This document shows positions 58,915 to 64,000 of a DNA stretch of 64,000 bases, piece by piece; the stretch's first letter is position 1, and every line of letters starts with the position of its first letter. Below the pieces are notes generated by a model. The model did no database searches and was not told where the DNA came from. It was given only the letters and a program-made list of their open reading frames with translations. The translations under genes were made by a program, and so were the position numbers. Source of the stretch: Carex sylvatica (taxonomy: Eukaryota; Streptophyta; Magnoliopsida; Poales; Cyperaceae); assembly GCA_964058845.1 (NCBI GenBank), contig CAXKVR010000336.1:1-64000 (forward strand). Reading direction: 5' to 3'.

Positions 58915-59680
58915 ATATATATAGATATATATATATATATTATTCTAAACACATACAGTAGCTCACGTGTTGAAAATCTTGTGGTGGTTAAAACTTGGGT
59001 GTCATTGTTTTGGCGTATAGAGTAGTAATTCGAATGTTGTACTTTCGGATCGGTCTGCATATGTAAATCCTATCAAATGCTAAATGCTACAGGAGTAGTG
59101 TTTTTACAGCCTTTACATGTTTTGCGAATAATGTATATATATGTAAAAGGTCGATCGGTGTATATGTCTTCAGAAACTTCTCATTTCCTATCATTTTTAA
59201 AATATAAAAGAGCAATTAATATATAAAGAGTCCGACTATTGTGGCATCAGTAATATTTACAATTAACTTTAAAATTTATTGAATAAGTTTCAAATACTTT
59301 ATTAGTGATGTATTTACATGCAAAATTTATAAAAAATTTAAATATTTTAATACAGAGTCAAACAGTTACAAAATAATGAAAAATAAATACATTAAAATTA
59401 AATTAAAAACTCTCACATTAACCGCTTGACATGATAATACATTTAGAAAATTATTAATTTAAAAAATAAATACATTAAAATTAAATTAAAAACTCTCACA
59501 TTAACCTCTTGACATGATAATACATTTAGATTATTAATTTACATATAAACACACTACTCATGAAATTTATCGGTTTGTACAATTTGGATTCCTCGTTTTA
59601 AGCATATTTGATAAGTTTTGGATTGGTGGTATTTAGGTTTAAAAAAAAAACTATTGATGTCACAATAGCCGGACTAAGAG
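58915..59680. other. Intergenic; 82-bp direct duplication
   Basis: AAAATAAATACATTAAAATT...CTCTCACATTAACC occurs at about 59380 and 59463. No gene-like frame. Confidence 0.55.
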
Positions 59681-59689
59681 AAGTAAATA

Positions 59690-59800
59690 CGTGACACGCT
59701 GTGACGTGACGTGAAAAACACGTTGTGATTTAGTCACGTGACGTGACCAAAATAGTGATAGACGTTTACATCACGCAAATGGTTACGTGATGTAAACAAG
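59690..59800. repeat. CACGTGAC/GTGACGTGA-rich palindromic block (left)
   Basis: Clustered ACGTGAC motifs (GACGTGACGTGA, GTCACGTGACGTGACC, TTTACATCACG and inverse). A similar block in inverted orientation lies at 60955-61080, so both may be arms of one larger element into which the 60076 hAT element inserted. Confidence 0.5.
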
Positions 59801-60075
59801 TCATGTTAATTTTTTTTTATATTTTAATTTAAATTGTTGAAAATTCAAAAAAAATATATCAAGAAATACGAAAAATTCTATTTTTTTTTTAAAATAAGCA
59901 AATATTGTTGCAAAGTTTTTTTTTTTGAGATAAGACCGTTGGACATCTGACATTGTTTTAAAAATTCAAATTACAAATATTTATTGGACTAAACTAAAGA
60001 AAATAAAAATCAATACTACATTAGTACCAGTATCATTGAACCTACACTAAAAGAGAAACCTGGATGCTCTATGCA

Positions 60076-60893
60076 TAGGGCTGAAAACGGAGCCGGATAA
60101 TCCGCTTCGAATCCGCTCCGAATTCGGACTAGATCCGTATTTGAATCTAAACGGAGTGGATATTTGGCAGAGCGGATATTTATTCAGCAGTGTGAATAGT
60201 TCCGAATTTTGAATTCGGATAAATTTTTTTAGAAGAAAGCAGAGCGGATATCCAAACTATCTGACGCCCGCGAACTGTATTATATCATACTATGCTCCGG
60301 ACTGGGACTTGTTATAATCGTGTCAAACTCAATTAAATGTTTATTGTGGGACTTAAAAATTGAGCTCCGGACGAATCAGACAACGCTGACGCAGGCATGT
60401 GAGAGAGTCTGAGACTGTTGCAAGCTTGCAGCTAATTACTCCCTCAAACTTCCGATCTTCTGTGGCGAATACAATGCTTAAGGCAATCCAAAAAAACCTG
60501 AACTTTGATATACCTTCTATTTAATAACCCATAAAGTCAATTTTAATAGAAAATTCCAATAAAAAATGCAGTGATTGGAATAGAAGAAACAAGTTCGAAC
60601 ACCTACGTCTTACTATTTTTTATGATTTATTTTTCTTATTTTCTTAATTAATATTTGAATTTTAAAGTTTGTAATTTAATTATCCAACAATTATTCATTT
60701 TGTATCCGTATTCGAATCCGTATCCGTATCTGTAAACTATCCGATCTGTATCCATATCCGTTTAAGGCGAATTTGGTTTTGAATTTTGATATCTGTTTAC
60801 TATCCGTATCCGTATTCGTATCCGCTCATTATCCGACGGATGTGGATATGGATCAGCATTATCCGCTCCGTATCTGCTCCGTTTTCACCCCTA
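60076..60893. mobile_element. Non-autonomous hAT element (818 bp)
   Basis: Exact 8-bp target duplication TCTATGCA at 60068-60075 and 60894-60901. Left end TAGGGCTGAAAACGGAGCCG, right end (inverted) TAGGGGTGAAAACGGAGCAG. Subterminal arrays of ATCCGTATCCG and GCGGATA repeats at both ends. No transposase. Confidence 0.93.
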
Positions 60894-60954
60894 TCTATGC
60901 ATATTAAAAAAAATGAAAATTAACTAGAAAAAAATAGATACTCTATGTTTTATA

Positions 60955-61080
60955 TCGTGACGTGACGTGACACGACTGGTTCGCGTGACGTGTAATTACC
61001 AATCGAATGTAATCACATTATGCGACACACAAATCACATAGCGTGACGTAATGTAACGTGACTAATCACGCGGTGACTAA
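60955..61080. repeat. CACGTGAC/GTGACGTGA-rich block (right)
   Basis: Contains CGTGACGTGACGTGACACG and repeated GCGTGACGT, in inverse relation to the block at 59690. See that entry. Confidence 0.5.
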
Positions 61081-61189
61081 TTTTCTTTTCTAGCGAACTC
61101 AGAGATAAATAAATAAACTAATATATTTTCTTGCTACATTGATCGATTCACATTTACTCAGAGATAAAATAAGCGGCTGATTTAGGAGG

Positions 61190-61640
61190 GTGCAATTTTG
61201 TAGTTTGAGTAGAACTAGAGTGTTCTTTAGTTCACCAAGTCTCTTGGTAAATTTAAGTTTAAAACTCGTCAAGTCGTCTTTAAATAACAAATTTGAATTG
61301 TTGAAACCTACCAACTTTTACGAGTAATGTGTCTACATATAAAAGTTTTAAACATTCGAATTACTTTAGTATAAAGTCAATCGGTCAAAATTAGAAGGTT
61401 AATAAATTAATTTTAGTGCATTTATTTTTTGAATGTTTTTGACTACTTGACTTTATACTAAATTAATTCGAATGTTTAAAATTTTTATATGTAGACGCAT
61501 CACTCGTAAAGTAGACGGGTTTCAACATTCAGATTCGTCATTTAAAACTGATTTGATGGATTTTAGACTTAAGTTCGCCAAGAAGCTTGGTGAACTTAAA
61601 AACACCCTAGTTTTACTCTATACTGTAATTTTTGTAATAA
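61190..61640. mobile_element. 450-bp hairpin (foldback)
   Basis: The left arm (about 61200-61385) pairs with 61443-61625: AGTATAAAGTCAA and TTGACTTTATACT near the loop, TTCGAAT/ATTCGAA, TACTTTACGAGT-like and CTTGGTGAACTTA blocks. Frames on each strand are mirror images of the same sequence, not genes. Superfamily unknown. Confidence 0.65.
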
Positions 61641-62728
61641 GAAAAAAATTATTACAAATTTTAATGTGTCGATAAAAGTGAAATCTATACATTACTAAAT
61701 TTATATCTTTGTGACGCATTAAAAGTTTGTATATGTATTTACACTTATCTGACCAAGAACACTGCCAAAAATTGCCAAAACACATTTTATACAGCGAACA
61801 CAGTTTTGATCGATGTATCGAAAAAGATTAATCATTTACTAGACAATTATACAAGACGCATCAATGTTCGGCACACTGCCGGAATGAGCATTAAGTGATC
61901 GCTCTCTGAATTATATATAGTTAATATACTTATCCATGCAAAAATAATGCACGGATGAAAATTGTCAAATAAAAAACTATTCTCCTTTTGAACTATTTGG
62001 ATAGCTGAAGTTTGCTATTCAAGCGGTTAAATCAGAATTGGAAGCTCATGTATCTTGTTTGCATGGAAGTGTAGCTTTCTTGCCACAACTTTGATACCAA
62101 TATCAACCAGAAACTAGAATTTTTTTTTTTTTTTAATTTCTCTTTCCTATTTATTCAAAATATTTTCTGATCTACCTTAGACTAACTATATTATATAAAT
62201 CTAAAATATTATAAATTAAGATGTGTCATCATCGAATGGTTGCCTAGATTTGAGATTCATATTCGTAGATTTCTACAATCAGAATCTCTATTGGGTTGCT
62301 TGTGCGGGACAAAATAGTGAGCAATAATAATTTGCATAATAGGGGGTTGGCCGCCTAAGACCAAAATTCCACTTACAGCGAACCACTCCACCAGTGGCTG
62401 TCTCAGTCTCACCCTCATTCTATTAAAGCGAAAATTGATCTACCATTAATTATGATTTATGACACGCTTATTTAATAGTACAAGGAAGGTGCAAGGAACT
62501 TGAAAAAATTGAGCAAGTACCTGACTGAAAGGAACTAAAGGCAATAAATATGCTAATTAATAATGAAAAATGATAGGTGTAACTTGTAAGGTGTGGTCTC
62601 AGTTCTCGCACAAAAGCTATTGTAGACACCAACTTCTATATAATGATAAATAATAACACAACAGTCCAAAGAATTAAGAAAACCACTCAAAACTATAAGT
62701 TTATGCTAGAAAATTGCAGAATCAAAAT
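61641..62728. other. Intergenic, includes 3' flank of the choline kinase gene
   Basis: No gene-like frame. The part near 62700 is the likely 3' UTR of the minus-strand gene at the right edge. Confidence 0.5.
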
Positions 62729-64000
62729 CTAAGATCGTTGTAACACAGGTTTCATGAGCCAATATTGCTGGAACCGTTGTCTGGCATACTCCTTGTAGTC
62801 AAAATCTATATCATTCACGTGTTCCTACAAATAAACACATAAAATTTAGTAAGCTGAAAAGAATTTGAGAAAAGGAAAAAAAAAAAGGACATTTTTAAAA
62901 AATATGTAACTTACAGATATGATGCCCCAGAGTCCCCAAAATAGATGACTACCCAGAGCATACTTCTCTATTTCTTTTAGCAACTCCTCAACTTCAACAT
63001 CACTTGGAGTTTCACCTTCAATAAAAAAATAAAAAATAAAAAAAATGTAAAACCAGGGGAAACTTTAGCAAACTCAAAGAAAGTACTTGATCTCTTAAAA
63101 AAAGGAAACCTGAGGAACTGAGATATGTCTTCACAAATCTTCTACGTTCTTCAACACCTAATAAATGAAAGGAAACATATATACTGCTAAAATATTGATC
63201 ACTCTTTTTCTTTTTGTTAAAAATGTCGATATGTTAGAGAACGAAAAGACTATATATGAAAAAATAATAGCTAATAGTAAAGAAAAAAAAAAAAAGAGGA
63301 CAAACCAGGATACTGGGAGTAATCCAAGATGTGAGGTTTATCGGTGTGGTAATTAGCAGCCATCTCACAGAAATGATTAGCAATATCAAATGCAATTGGA
63401 TTGAAACTTGCATACTCATAATCCTGAGATTAATTTTTTTAGAAGAGATATTTCAGACAAAGAAGAAGAATGAAAAGTTATACCTGGGCGGGTACAAATC
63501 TGCACCACTACCATGACATATACATAAAAGATTCTCCTTTAGTTTCTCAGATGGAACTTCAGGTCAAAGCTTAACCTCAATTAGAATCCCACTAGAGAAA
63601 CCAAAGAGGCCACATGCTTTTGCCTAAAACCCCTCTTATAAAACAAAGGAGTAGATTTCTTAGCAATATCTAAAACAGTTAGCTTTCCTATGTGCTTCGA
63701 ATTCCCCTAAACAAAATCAAGCGTCCCTGATTCAACATGACTAAATTACTTAAATGTTCTTATAAAACAAAAACCTTAGAAAAAATTAATGGCCCAACAG
63801 AAAGGGGGAACCACATTATCCCTTATTAACTCCAAAAATGTGCATGCAAGCCCTACTTTCTTGGAGTCGGCTTGTCCGTACATTGGAAACAAAGGGGGTA
63901 ATTTAGGCAATTTTCAATAAGAGAATCCAGGTGTGCACGGAAACTATTTACAAGGAAAAAACACGACTTACAATGATAGTGACCTGACGGGTCTCTTCAT
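62729..64000 (-). CDS. Choline/ethanolamine kinase, 3' part (runs off the right edge)
   Basis: Minus-strand exons, 5' to 3': 63972-64000 (partial, EETRQVTII), 63306-63423, 63110-63157, 62915-63015, 62729-62824. Phases agree: protein continues [20 protein letters not shown], then [49 protein letters not shown] and ends [20 protein letters not shown] plus about 10 residues. DYEYxxxNxxxFDIxxHFxE is the choline kinase motif after the HNDxxxxN loop, which should lie beyond the edge. The family phosphorylates choline or ethanolamine in the first step of the Kennedy pathway; the tail resembles plant choline kinases 1-3. The substrate cannot be decided from this part. Confidence 0.92.

Noticed and set aside
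61099..61675. Two similar 67-71-aa frames on opposite strands
   Set aside because: They are mirror images produced by one hairpin; no codon or domain signal.

Overview
This window is nuclear DNA from a flowering plant. The evidence is GT-AG introns, AT-rich intergenic DNA, plant-only families (RH39 helicase, SLOW GREEN 1, CYP96A P450, plant mobile domain) and a dense load of plant transposons (MULE, hAT, copia LTRs, foldback MITEs). I cannot name the species. No tRNA, rRNA, CRISPR array or prokaryotic gene was seen.

Layout. 1-2.8 kb: small foldback/MULE-type MITEs and a 3 x 124-bp tandem repeat. 3.0-12.6 kb: a compact cluster of three + strand organelle-related genes: RH39-type DEAD-box helicase (9 exons, 709 aa), SLOW GREEN 1-type TPR protein (5 exons, 351 aa), and an unrecognised 153-aa protein with a mitochondrial-looking N-terminus. 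17.2-18.8 kb: an intronless CYP96A cytochrome P450 on the minus strand. 18.9-29.8 kb: transposon territory with foldback elements in TA-microsatellites, a copia-like solo LTR with an AACGTT palindrome array, a 10-bp-TSD MITE and a hAT element inserted in a long foldback. 30.1-30.6 kb: a small single-exon histone-fold gene (NF-YC13/CHRAC-type). 32-39.4 kb: hAT elements and a 1.57-kb long-TIR MULE. 39.6-46.0 kb: a full-length 6.4-kb MULE with intact 9-bp target duplications, carrying a decayed MuDR-type transposase (+) and a decayed plant mobile domain gene (-) in tail-to-tail overlap. 48.5-54 kb: satellite-like tandem repeats, a possible second solo LTR, more foldbacks and a hAT element. 54.4-58.2 kb: a 10-exon type I inositol polyphosphate 5-phosphatase (614 aa). 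60-61.7 kb: another hAT and hairpins. 62.7 kb to the right edge: the 3' part of a choline/ethanolamine kinase gene on the minus strand.

The host genes are ordinary single-copy plant genes with organelle RNA, chloroplast development, cuticle or lipid, chromatin and phospholipid-signalling roles, and they do not form an evident functional unit. The notable content is the mobile DNA: twelve related palindromic elements that share a core but have element-specific outer arms, six hAT-type elements with exact 8-bp target duplications, and five MULE-type elements with exact 9-11-bp duplications. Exon models were built by eye from splice sites and reading phase; phases close exactly for every multi-exon host gene.
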